A DNA stretch of 14,641 nt from Acidobacteriota bacterium. GTDB lineage: Bacteria; Acidobacteriota; Vicinamibacteria; Vicinamibacterales; UBA823. How positions within the stretch are numbered: the first letter of the stretch is position 1; every line of letters starts with the position of its first letter. Made by a program: the position numbers and the translations under genes. The stretch lies in the NCBI GenBank assembly GCA_002714165.1, contig PAWT01000043.1:20630-35270 (forward strand). Reading direction: 5' to 3'. The notes under the pieces were generated by a model. That model made no database searches. It was given only the letters and a program-made list of their open reading frames with translations, and was not told where the DNA came from. Below are positions 1-6,706 of this stretch, one piece after another.

Positions 1-485
1 GTTCCTGGAATCTGGTCCCGCATGGAGGCAAGGACTGATGCGACACCGAGTTGCACCGCCGTATGAACGTCGTGTCCGCACGCGTGCATGACACCAACGT
101 CTTGACCAAGATACTCGGTTCGCACAGTAGACCGGAAGGGATACGTGGTGTCCTCAGTCACCGGTAATGCATCCATGTCGGCGCGAACGGCCACGACCTC
201 ACCAGGAAGCCCACCATGGAGGATACCTACAACTCCAGTATGGGCCACGCCGACCATGACCTCATCAAAATCCAGATCGCGTAGGTGGTTGGATACCAAA
301 TCCATTGTCCCAAACTCGCGGTTTCCTAATTCTGGGTGTTGGTGAATGTGCTGACGCAACTCGATAATCTGTTCGGCGTATGTCTCGACTGCAGCATCGA
401 TTGTGCGGTTCTGCGCGTGAACGCCAACGACCATCCAAGCTACTAGTAGTGAGGCCAGAAGTATTCCGCTCGTCGTGGCACGCAT
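1..485 (-). CDS. Exported M20D-family metallo-amidohydrolase, N-terminal part (truncated by window edge)
   Basis: I read this frame directly from the reverse complement: 161 codons from an ATG at 485, still open at position 1. The first ~24 residues form a signal peptide (MRATTSGILLASLLVAWMVV, then GVHA before QN), so the enzyme is probably periplasmic. Family motifs visible are LRQHIHQHPEL (43-53), the RADMDALP block (101-108) and the metal-site block MHACGHDVHTA (133-143), where C136 and H138 are the expected ligands. These are typical of the M20D group (IAA-amino-acid hydrolase, hippurate or N-acyl-amino-acid amidohydrolases), which cleave N-acyl amides. The family usually has 390-450 residues, so more than half is missing, including the lid domain and remaining ligands. 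A GGGAG ribosome-binding site (plus-strand ctccc, 492-496) sits 6 nt before the ATG. The gene is divergent from the GntR operon. The substrate cannot be told. Confidence 0.9.
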   Translation of the reverse strand, partial: MRATTSGILLASLLVAWMVVGVHAQNRTIDAAVETYAEQIIELRQHIHQHPELGNREFGTMDLVSNHLRDLDFDEVMVGVAHTGVVGILHGGLPGEVVAVRADMDALPVTEDTTYPFRSTVRTEYLGQDVGVMHACGHDVHTAVQLGVASVLASMRDQIPG

Positions 486-641
486 GTTGTTCTCCCTATC
501 CTTGAGTCGTGAGTCACCCTTGGTCGCAATCGGTGCAAGATTTTTTCATTTTCGCCGAGATGAAAACAACGAAACTCATTTTATTCATGGTTGTTTGCTC
601 ATAACCCTAAATTTATCAATTGTTTGTGAAGAATGAGAATT

Positions 642-658
642 TGGTATATTGTATACCA
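642..658. promoter_or_regulatory. Perfect GGTATA-type inverted repeat, probable GntR/FCD operator
   Basis: TGGTATA (642-648) and TATACCA (652-658) are exact inverted copies around the 3-base spacer TTG. The right half also contains TTGT-AT-ACCA, a TNGT-N2-ACNA arrangement. FCD-type GntR regulators such as NanR (GGTATA repeats) and UxuR/ExuR (TTGGTATACCAA-like sites) use this kind of half-site. It lies 67 bp before the GntR-family gene, and TATATT (645-650) inside it could serve as a -10 element, with TTGTTT (620-625) as a weak -35 at a long 19-bp spacing. Autoregulation and control of the downstream pathway genes is therefore likely, but inferred. The same spacer (486-724) must also hold the promoter of the divergent amidohydrolase. 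Confidence 0.6.
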
Positions 659-724
659 GCTTGACTAACTGGAACCAAAACCAAAACCTTCCGTCAGTCT
701 ACAGGAGTTTTTAGGCTGTCTTCT

Positions 725-1414
725 ATGCCTGCAGCTGCCCTCCAACTTGAACCGATCGACACCGGTGAAGCTTTGAAGAGTCGGATTTATGTCAGGCTTA
801 AGGAGGCAATCTGTTCGGTGAACATCTATGCTGAAACAGGAGAGTCTCGCCTTGACGAGCGACAACTCGGTGAAGCGCTCGGTGTCAGTAGAACGCCGGT
901 CCGCGAGGCCTTGGTACGACTAGAACAAGAGGGATTTATCCGCACAATCCCGAGGAAGGGTGCCTTCATTATTCGGAAGAAGAAGAAGGAAATCCTAGAG
1001 ATGATCACGGTTTGGGCAGCGCTTGAAAGTATGGCGGCTCGCCTGGTCACTGAACACGCGACTGACGGTGATATTTCAACACTCCGCCGAATGTTTGCGA
1101 AGTTCGATGGGGGAGAGGTAAAAGCGCGGATCGACGAGTATTCAGCAACGAACATTTCTTTCCATCAGGCGATCCTGCAGTTGAGTCGTTGTGAACTGCT
1201 GAACCGGCTGGCCGAGAACCTATTTATTCACATGCGATCGATCCGAATGCAGACAATTGGCGATCGCGATCGCGCAAAACAGTCGATTATTGACCATATG
1301 CACATTATCGAAGCACTTGAGAACAGAGATGCCGATGTAGCCGAACGGCTTGTCCGTGAGCATAGTCTTAATCTCGAGACCCACGTTGCGCAGCACGTTA
1401 CATTTCTAAATTAA
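725..1414 (+). CDS. GntR-family transcriptional regulator, FCD (FadR/VanR-type) subfamily
   Basis: This 229-residue protein is the usual size for the family. The N-terminal winged helix (about 17-84) shows the GntR signature: LDERQLGEALGVSRTPVREA (43-62), then LVRLEQEGFI and IPRKGAFI for the wing. The C-terminal helical FCD domain (about 90-220) has the expected metal/ligand set: N143-x3-H147 (Asn where Asp is common), H191 in IDHMHIIEAL and H213 in VREHSLN. FCD regulators bind small organic acids and usually repress an adjacent catabolic operon. It is the first gene of a four-gene unit, 40 bp ahead of the ThDP enzyme gene, with the 642-658 palindrome upstream. The start is slightly odd: the only good Shine-Dalgarno (AGGAG, 703-707) is 17 nt before the ATG, whereas an in-frame CTG at 716 would be 8 nt away and would add three residues. 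ATG 725 is kept. Confidence 0.93.
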   Translation: MPAAALQLEPIDTGEALKSRIYVRLKEAICSVNIYAETGESRLDERQLGEALGVSRTPVREALVRLEQEGFIRTIPRKGAFIIRKKKKEILEMITVWAALESMAARLVTEHATDGDISTLRRMFAKFDGGEVKARIDEYSATNISFHQAILQLSRCELLNRLAENLFIHMRSIRMQTIGDRDRAKQSIIDHMHIIEALENRDADVAERLVREHSLNLETHVAQHVTFLN

Positions 1415-1443
1415 TGTTTCGGAATGATTATTGAGAGTTAAAC

Positions 1444-1449
1444 GGAGAG
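1444..1449 (+). promoter_or_regulatory. Ribosome-binding site fixing the start of the ThDP enzyme
   Basis: GGAGAG lies 5 nt before the ATG at 1455. It supports this start over an in-frame TTG at 1431, which has no Shine-Dalgarno of its own and would place this sequence inside the coding region. Confidence 0.7.
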
Positions 1450-1454
1450 TGACC

Positions 1455-3179
1455 ATGCCAATTGCTGAACCGAAACCGAAGCCAGTTGAAACCGAGACAG
1501 CGCCAGAACAAATTTCTGGCGGCCACCTAGTTGCTAAAGCGCTTAAAGCAGAAGGGGTCGAAGTCATCTTTACATTGTGCGGTGGCCACATCATCGATAT
1601 TTATGATGGCTGTCTGGACGAGGGGATTGACATTATCGACGTTCGGCATGAGCAGGTCGCAGCGCATGCAGCCGACGGCTATTCACGGCAAACCGGAAAG
1701 CCTGGCTGTGCGGTGGTGACGGCCGGACCAGGAACGACCGACGCGATCACTGGCATCGCCAACGCGTTCCGCGCCGAGAGCCCGATGCTAATGATCGGTG
1801 GCCAAGGTGCGCTGACGCAGCACAAGATGGGGTCCTTACAAGACTTACCGCACGTCGATATTCTGTCGCCGATTACGAAGTTCGCTGCCACGGTGCCGTC
1901 AACTGAGCGAGTTGCTGATTTAGTGTCGATGGCCTTCAGGGAATGTTTCAACGGTGCGCCAGGGCCATCGTTTCTTGAAATCCCACGGGACGTTCTTGAT
2001 GCCAAGGTGGATTTATCGAAAGCCCGTATCCCTCAAGCAGGGCATTATCGTGCCTCCACGAAGCTTTCAGCTGATCCAGTAGACGTTCAGCGGCTCGCCG
2101 ACCTGCTTATGAAGGCTGAGCGTCCGTGCGTACTCTTTGGCACCCAGACGTGGACTAGTCGGGCAACTGACGCGGCACGCGAATTCGCACGCACTCTGAA
2201 TATTCCGGCCTACATGAACGGTTCTGGGCGCGGCACGTTTCCGCCTGGAGACCCTCATCATTTCCACAGAACCCGGAGGATGGCGTTTAGCAAGGCTGAT
2301 GTCATCGTCATTGTTGGTACGCCATTCGATTTCCGGATGGGTTATGGTCGTCGGCTCAGCTCAGAGGCGACAGTCGTCCAAATCGATATGGACTACAGGA
2401 CTGTTGGCAAGAACCGAGACATCTCGTTCGGGCTCGTCGGTGATATTGGCCAGGTACTGTCGTCGGTACTCGCGGCGACGACAGGTACTACAGATAACGG
2501 GGCTAAGAAACGGCAAGCGTGGCTCGACGAACTCCGCGCGGCTGAGCAGGTGGCGTATGAGAAGCTGATGCCGTCGTTTAAATCGGAGAGCGTGCCGATC
2601 AATCCGTATCGAGTAGCTTACGAACTAAATGAATTTCTCACCGACGACACGATTTACATTGGTGATGGCGGCGATGTTGTCACGATCACGGCCCAAGCCG
2701 TGCAGCCGCACCAGCCCGGTCACTGGATGGACCCTGGTCCACTCGGCACCCTAGGGGTTGGTGTGCCGTTCGCGATGGCTGCCAAGTATGCCCATCCGGA
2801 GAAGGAAGTTCTCTGCTACTTCGGCGATGGAGCATTCACGCTGACTGGTTGGGATCTGGAAACGTGCCAGCGGTTCAAATTACCGATTTTGGGGGTTATT
2901 GGAAACAACTCGGCGATGAACCAGATCCGGTGCGGCCAGATTAACAAATACGGTGCTGAACGTGGCAATGTCGGAAATCTTCTTGGTGACGTTGACTTCG
3001 AAAAGTTCGCTGAGATGCTGGGCGGATACGGCGAAGCTGTTCGAGACCCCAAGGACATCCGGCCGGCGCTCGACCGTGCACGTGAAGCCGTTCGTGGTGG
3101 CACCTCAGCGCTCGTCAACATCTGGGTCGACCGGGAAGAATGGGCGCCTGGCACTCGTAATCAGACGATGTACAAATAG
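1455..3179 (+). CDS. ThDP-dependent acyl-CoA lyase/decarboxylase (oxalyl-CoA decarboxylase / 2-hydroxyacyl-CoA lyase-like)
   Basis: A 574-residue protein of normal length for the acetolactate-synthase superfamily. The Pyr domain (about 20-190) carries the catalytic glutamate E66 in DVRHEQVAAHAADGYSRQTG. A central Rossmann-like domain (about 210-350) follows. The C-terminal PP domain holds the ThDP/Mg motif GDG (457-459) to N484-N485 (GNNSAMNQI) and a PLGTLGVGVPFAMAAK segment resembling the GTxGxMGxG block of oxalyl-CoA decarboxylases and HACLs. It lies 12 bp ahead of an Frc-like CoA-transferase gene, which argues for an acyl-CoA substrate rather than acetolactate synthesis; no ilvN-type small subunit is present. 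Such enzymes decarboxylate oxalyl-CoA or split 2-hydroxyacyl-CoA into an aldehyde and formyl-CoA. By my recall of Oxalobacter Oxc, its Tyr120, Tyr483 and C-terminal Ser553 are not matched here (LQDLPHVD, NNSAMN, and a tail ending in TRNQTMYK). ThDP family is sure; substrate is not. Confidence 0.88.
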   Translation: MPIAEPKPKPVETETAPEQISGGHLVAKALKAEGVEVIFTLCGGHIIDIYDGCLDEGIDIIDVRHEQVAAHAADGYSRQTGKPGCAVVTAGPGTTDAITGIANAFRAESPMLMIGGQGALTQHKMGSLQDLPHVDILSPITKFAATVPSTERVADLVSMAFRECFNGAPGPSFLEIPRDVLDAKVDLSKARIPQAGHYRASTKLSADPVDVQRLADLLMKAERPCVLFGTQTWTSRATDAAREFARTLNIPAYMNGSGRGTFPPGDPHHFHRTRRMAFSKADVIVIVGTPFDFRMGYGRRLSSEATVVQIDMDYRTVGKNRDISFGLVGDIGQVLSSVLAATTGTTDNGAKKRQAWLDELRAAEQVAYEKLMPSFKSESVPINPYRVAYELNEFLTDDTIYIGDGGDVVTITAQAVQPHQPGHWMDPGPLGTLGVGVPFAMAAKYAHPEKEVLCYFGDGAFTLTGWDLETCQRFKLPILGVIGNNSAMNQIRCGQINKYGAERGNVGNLLGDVDFEKFAEMLGGYGEAVRDPKDIRPALDRAREAVRGGTSALVNIWVDREEWAPGTRNQTMYK

Positions 3180-3183
3180 GTGA
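3178..3183 (+). promoter_or_regulatory. Ribosome-binding site fixing the start of the CoA-transferase
   Basis: AGGTGA overlaps the stop codon region of the upstream gene and sits 8 nt before the ATG at 3192. It supports that ATG over the in-frame GTG at 3180. The closer AAGGA at 3186-3190 is only 1 nt from the ATG and is too near to act. Confidence 0.55.
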
Positions 3184-3191
3184 ATAAGGAT

Positions 3192-4424
3192 ATGGGTAAA
3201 GCACTCGAAGGACTCCGAATTCTGGACATGACCCACGTCCAGTTAGGTCCGTCGGCCACACAGATTCTGGCGTGGCTCGGCGCGGACGTTGTGAAGGTTG
3301 AATTGCCTGGCCGGGGTGACATCACGCGTTCCCAGTTGCGTGACATTCCCGACGCGGACAGCCTCTACTTCACGATGCTGAACTGCAACAAGCGAAGTAT
3401 CACTTTGAACACGAAGACTGAGGAAGGTAAGGCGATTTTCCGAAAACTGATCGCCAAGTCAGACGTTCTGGTCGAAAACTTTGCGCCTGGTGCGCTCGAT
3501 CGTCAGGGCTTTTCTTGGGAGACGATCCGCGAGATTAACCCAAAGATTATTTATGCCTCGGGCAAAGGTTTCGGGCCAGGTCCTTACGTTGATTGCAAAG
3601 CCTACGAGACGGTGGCGCAGGCGATGGGTGGCTCGATGAGTACGACCGGTTTCGAAGACAGCGTACCCACGAGTACTGGTGCGCAGATCGGCGATTCGGG
3701 TACGGGAATGCACTTGGTTGCGGCGGTGTTAGCTGCGGTGATTCAACGGGAGAAGACCGGTCGTGGGCAGCGGGTGGAGGTTACGATGCAAGACTGTGTC
3801 TTGAATCTCTGTCGAGTCAAGATGCGTGATCAGCAGCGTCTGCTGCAGGGCCCACTGAAGGAGTACCCGAACGAGACGTTCGGTGACACAGTGCCTCGTT
3901 CAGGTAATGCTTCGGGTGGTGGACAGCCAGGCAAAGCGCTGCAGTGTAAGGGCGGCGGGGCGAACGACTACGCTTATGTCATCATCCAGCCGCCTGGTTG
4001 GGAGCCACTGATGAAGTTGGTCGGCCGTGAAGAACTCATAACCGACTCAGCCTTTGCCACGCCGGCGGCAAGACTGTCACATCTTGATGAATGCTTTGAC
4101 ATCATTGAGCAGTGGACGCAGCAGCACGACAAGCTCGAGGTTATGCGTCTACTGAACGGGGTCAATGTGCCGTGTGGACCGATTATGAGTATGAAAGAAC
4201 TTATTGAGGACGAGTCGCTCATGACCCGTGGCATGGTCGTCGAGGTCGAGCATGCGCAGCGCGGCGCGTTCCGAACGGTGGGGTGTCCGTTACAGTTATC
4301 GGATTCGCCTGTTGAGGTGACGACATCACCGGGACTTGGTGAGCACACTAACGAGATTCTTCAAGATGTTGTCGGTTATGACAGTGCAGAAATCGCGGCA
4401 GCCCGAACGGCGGGCGCCATTTAG
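3192..4424 (+). CDS. Formyl-CoA:oxalate CoA-transferase (Frc)-like, class III CaiB/BaiF CoA-transferase
   Basis: A 410-residue CaiB/BaiF enzyme that matches Oxalobacter Frc block after block: [96 protein letters not shown]. Class III transferases move CoA between acids through an aspartyl anhydride; the catalytic Asp is D168. Q17 and Y59 fall at exactly the Frc numbering from this start, and Y138 matches Frc Tyr139, which supports ATG 3192. The glycine loop is present as S241-G-G-G-Q245. Differences from Frc are Gln at 48, where Frc has Trp48, and a shorter segment before the glycine loop. The gene begins 12 bp after the ThDP enzyme, mirroring the frc-oxc pairing of oxalate operons. Likely reaction: formyl-CoA plus an acid (oxalate or a 2-hydroxy acid) gives formate plus the acyl-CoA. 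Family very sure, substrate moderately sure. Confidence 0.92.
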   Translation: MGKALEGLRILDMTHVQLGPSATQILAWLGADVVKVELPGRGDITRSQLRDIPDADSLYFTMLNCNKRSITLNTKTEEGKAIFRKLIAKSDVLVENFAPGALDRQGFSWETIREINPKIIYASGKGFGPGPYVDCKAYETVAQAMGGSMSTTGFEDSVPTSTGAQIGDSGTGMHLVAAVLAAVIQREKTGRGQRVEVTMQDCVLNLCRVKMRDQQRLLQGPLKEYPNETFGDTVPRSGNASGGGQPGKALQCKGGGANDYAYVIIQPPGWEPLMKLVGREELITDSAFATPAARLSHLDECFDIIEQWTQQHDKLEVMRLLNGVNVPCGPIMSMKELIEDESLMTRGMVVEVEHAQRGAFRTVGCPLQLSDSPVEVTTSPGLGEHTNEILQDVVGYDSAEIAAARTAGAI

Positions 4425-4455
4425 GTAGGGGTAGAAGAGTTATGAGGATTTATTC

Positions 4456-6585
4456 ATGAGTCATGATCAAGCAGTAGTCAAAGCGATATTGGATGGAGCA
4501 CGTGCAGCTGGGCGTGCGTCGTTGAACTCGACCGAGAGCAAGGAAGTCTGCGATGCCTACGGAATTCCAGTGCCCAAGGAGGGCTTGGCCACGTCCAGTG
4601 GGGAAGCCGCGGAGCTGGCTGGCAGCATTGGTTATCCGGTAGTGCTCAAGATTGTTTCGAAGGACATCCTGCATAAAACCGATGCTGGTGGCGTTCTGAC
4701 TGGACTAACGACAGCCGACGAGGTGGTGCAAGGCTACGAGGCGATTTGCCAGAGTGCCCGTGAGTATAAGTCAGATGCTGATATTACTGGGGTGCAAGTG
4801 CAGCAGATGCTGCCGGCCGCGCAGGAAGTAATTGTCGGGGCTGTGACTGACCCAAGTTTCGGGAAGTTGGTTGCGTTTGGACTGGGTGGCGTTCTGGTCG
4901 AAGTGCTTAAGGACGTTACGTTCCGGTTAGCACCGGCTAGCCGAGAAGATGCCTTGTCGATGATCGATGGGATCCAGGCTGCCGAGGTATTGCGTGGGGT
5001 CCGGGGTAGTGATCCGGTGAACCGCGAGGCTTTAGCAGCGCTCATCGAGAACGTGTCGACCCTGATCGCTGATTTTCCAGAAATTCATGAACTGGATTTG
5101 AATCCTGTGTTCGCTACTAAGGACTCGGTGACAGCCGTCGACGTGCGGATTCTGTTGACCAAGGAATTGCCTGAGCCGCGGCCACGACCGTCGCAACAAG
5201 AGATATTGGCTTCGATGGTCCGTATCATGAAGCCTAAGTCGGTGGCCGTTATCGGCGCGTCTGGTGAGGAAGGCAAGATCGGCAATTCGGTAATGAAGAA
5301 CCTGATCAACGGTGGCTATAAAGGAGAGATCTACCCGGTCAATCCAAAGGCCGATGAGATTCTCGGACACAAGTGCTACAAGAGCGTTAAGGATGTCAGT
5401 GATGCTATCGACATCGCCGTGTTTGCGATTCCCGCCAAATTTGTAGCCGGCGCACTGGAAGAGGTTGGTCAGAAGGGCATCGCTGGTGCTGTCATGATCC
5501 CCTCGGGATTTGCTGAGGTGGGTGAAATCGAGTTGCAGCGTGACATGGTTGCGGTGGCGCGGAAACACAACGTGCGAGTCATGGGACCGAATATCTACGG
5601 CTTCTATTACACACACGAAAATCTCTGTGCAACGTTCTGTACACCTTACGATGTGAAGGGGCAGGCGGCTCTTTCTTCACAGAGTGGCGGGGTTGGCATG
5701 GCGATCATCGGGTTCAGCCGGTCGGCCAAGATGGGTGTCTCAGCGATCGTTGGGTTGGGTAACAAGTCGGATATCGATGAAGACGACCTGCTCACCTTTT
5801 TTGAACAAGACGACAACACGCAAGTGATTGCTATGCACGTTGAAGATTTGAAGGATGGTCGCGCCTTCGCCGAGGTGGCTCAGCGTGTATCGAAACAAAA
5901 GCCTGTTGTGGTGCTTAAAGCGGGACGAACGGCACAGGGTGCACGGGCTGCCGCGTCGCACACGGGTGCCTTGGCCGGCAACGATAAGGTTTATGATGAC
6001 GTGCTGCGGCAGTCGGGTGTGATCCGAGCGCGAACGCTAAATGACATGCTGCAGTTTGCGCGTGGTCTACCGGTCCTTCCGACGCCGCAGGGGGAGAACA
6101 TCATTATCATTACCGGCGCAGGTGGTTCTGGCGTGCTCTTGTCAGATGCATGCTTTGACAATGGCTTGCAGTTGATGAGCATGCCGAAGGACTTGGATGC
6201 GGCGTTCCGGAAGTTCATCCCACCGTTCGGTGCGGCAGGTAACCCGGTGGACATCACTGGTGGTGAACCACCGATTACTTACCGGAACACGATCAAGCTA
6301 GGTTTGGAAGACGACCGCGTCCATGCGCTTATTTTGGGCTACTGGCACACGATCGTTACGCCGCCGATGGTCTTCGCGAAGCTTGCTTCAGAAGTCGTAG
6401 AAGAGGCGCGCGCCAAGGGGATTCACAAGCCGATTGTGGCATCGCTCGTCGGTGATGTCGAAGTCGAAGAGGCTTCGGAATACCTCTACGATCGAGGCAT
6501 TGTGGCGTATCCGTATACGACACAGCTTCCGGTCGACGTGCTAGGGGCGAAATATCGATGGGCAAGGGCAGCCGGCTTGTTGTAG
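4456..6585 (+). CDS. ADP-forming acyl-CoA synthetase, single-chain, ATP-grasp (beta) domain first
   Basis: A 709-residue fusion of both acetyl-CoA synthetase (ADP-forming) subunits. Residues ~10-235 are the ATP-grasp domain, with the beta-subunit histidine H73 in DILHKTDAGGV and GLGGVLVEVLKDV. Residues ~257-360 are the CoA-binding Rossmann domain (KSVAVIGASGEEGKIGNSVM). The succinyl-CoA-synthetase-like domains follow, with the phosphorylated catalytic His H502 in AAASHTGALAG, to the C-terminus. The family converts acyl-CoA + ADP + Pi to acid + CoA + ATP, reversibly, through phosphohistidine. Both transfer histidines are present, so it should be active. The beta-alpha order is the reverse of the alpha-beta order in many archaeal and Pat-type fusions. 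GAGGA (4444-4448) lies 7 nt before the ATG. It is the last gene of the unit, 31 bp after the CoA-transferase, so it probably primes the CoA-ester pool or recovers ATP from formyl-CoA or another pathway acyl-CoA; the acid used cannot be read from the sequence. Confidence 0.93.
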   Translation: MSHDQAVVKAILDGARAAGRASLNSTESKEVCDAYGIPVPKEGLATSSGEAAELAGSIGYPVVLKIVSKDILHKTDAGGVLTGLTTADEVVQGYEAICQSAREYKSDADITGVQVQQMLPAAQEVIVGAVTDPSFGKLVAFGLGGVLVEVLKDVTFRLAPASREDALSMIDGIQAAEVLRGVRGSDPVNREALAALIENVSTLIADFPEIHELDLNPVFATKDSVTAVDVRILLTKELPEPRPRPSQQEILASMVRIMKPKSVAVIGASGEEGKIGNSVMKNLINGGYKGEIYPVNPKADEILGHKCYKSVKDVSDAIDIAVFAIPAKFVAGALEEVGQKGIAGAVMIPSGFAEVGEIELQRDMVAVARKHNVRVMGPNIYGFYYTHENLCATFCTPYDVKGQAALSSQSGGVGMAIIGFSRSAKMGVSAIVGLGNKSDIDEDDLLTFFEQDDNTQVIAMHVEDLKDGRAFAEVAQRVSKQKPVVVLKAGRTAQGARAAASHTGALAGNDKVYDDVLRQSGVIRARTLNDMLQFARGLPVLPTPQGENIIIITGAGGSGVLLSDACFDNGLQLMSMPKDLDAAFRKFIPPFGAAGNPVDITGGEPPITYRNTIKLGLEDDRVHALILGYWHTIVTPPMVFAKLASEVVEEARAKGIHKPIVASLVGDVEVEEASEYLYDRGIVAYPYTTQLPVDVLGAKYRWARAAGLL

Positions 6586-6648
6586 GTCTAGGACCTGCAC
6601 GTTGGGTGCGGTCGCTGGCCCGGCAGCTTTGATGGGCTGAATGGTAGA

Positions 6649-6692
6649 GTACAAACCAAAGGCCGGGGGACTCCCCGGCCTTTGGTTTGTAC
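6649..6692. terminator. Bidirectional intrinsic terminator between convergent operons
   Basis: A perfect 20-bp inverted repeat (6649-6668 with 6673-6692) encloses the 4-base loop GACT. The core GGCCGGGG/CCCCGGCC is GC-only; the outer part is AAACCAAA on the left and TTTGGTTT on the right, so RNA from either strand has a GC hairpin followed by a U-rich tract. It is 63 bp after the stop of the plus-strand synthetase gene and 14 bp beyond the stop of the minus-strand HD-domain gene, the right place to end both. There is no clean run of six or more T, so the tract is imperfect. Confidence 0.85.
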
Positions 6693-6706
6693 GAGACGGT
6701 GCGAAC

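Noticed and set aside
543..566. TTTTCAT...ATGAAAA inverted repeat in the divergent spacer
   Set aside because: AT-only 7-bp arms in an AT-rich stretch; expected by chance and not followed by terminator or operator features.
1431..1454. TTG start eight codons upstream for the ThDP enzyme
   Set aside because: No Shine-Dalgarno before it, and the good GGAGAG site would lie within the coding sequence; ATG 1455 fits better.
1455..3179. Acetolactate synthase large subunit (IlvB) assignment
   Set aside because: No small-subunit gene or branched-chain amino-acid genes nearby; the CoA-transferase and acyl-CoA synthetase neighbours and the GTLGVG block favour an acyl-CoA substrate.
5032..5616. Long open frame (194 codons) on the minus strand inside the synthetase gene
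   Set aside because: It lies wholly within a gene with clear conserved domains; its translation is rich in His, Arg and Ser with no recognisable motif, as expected of an antisense shadow.
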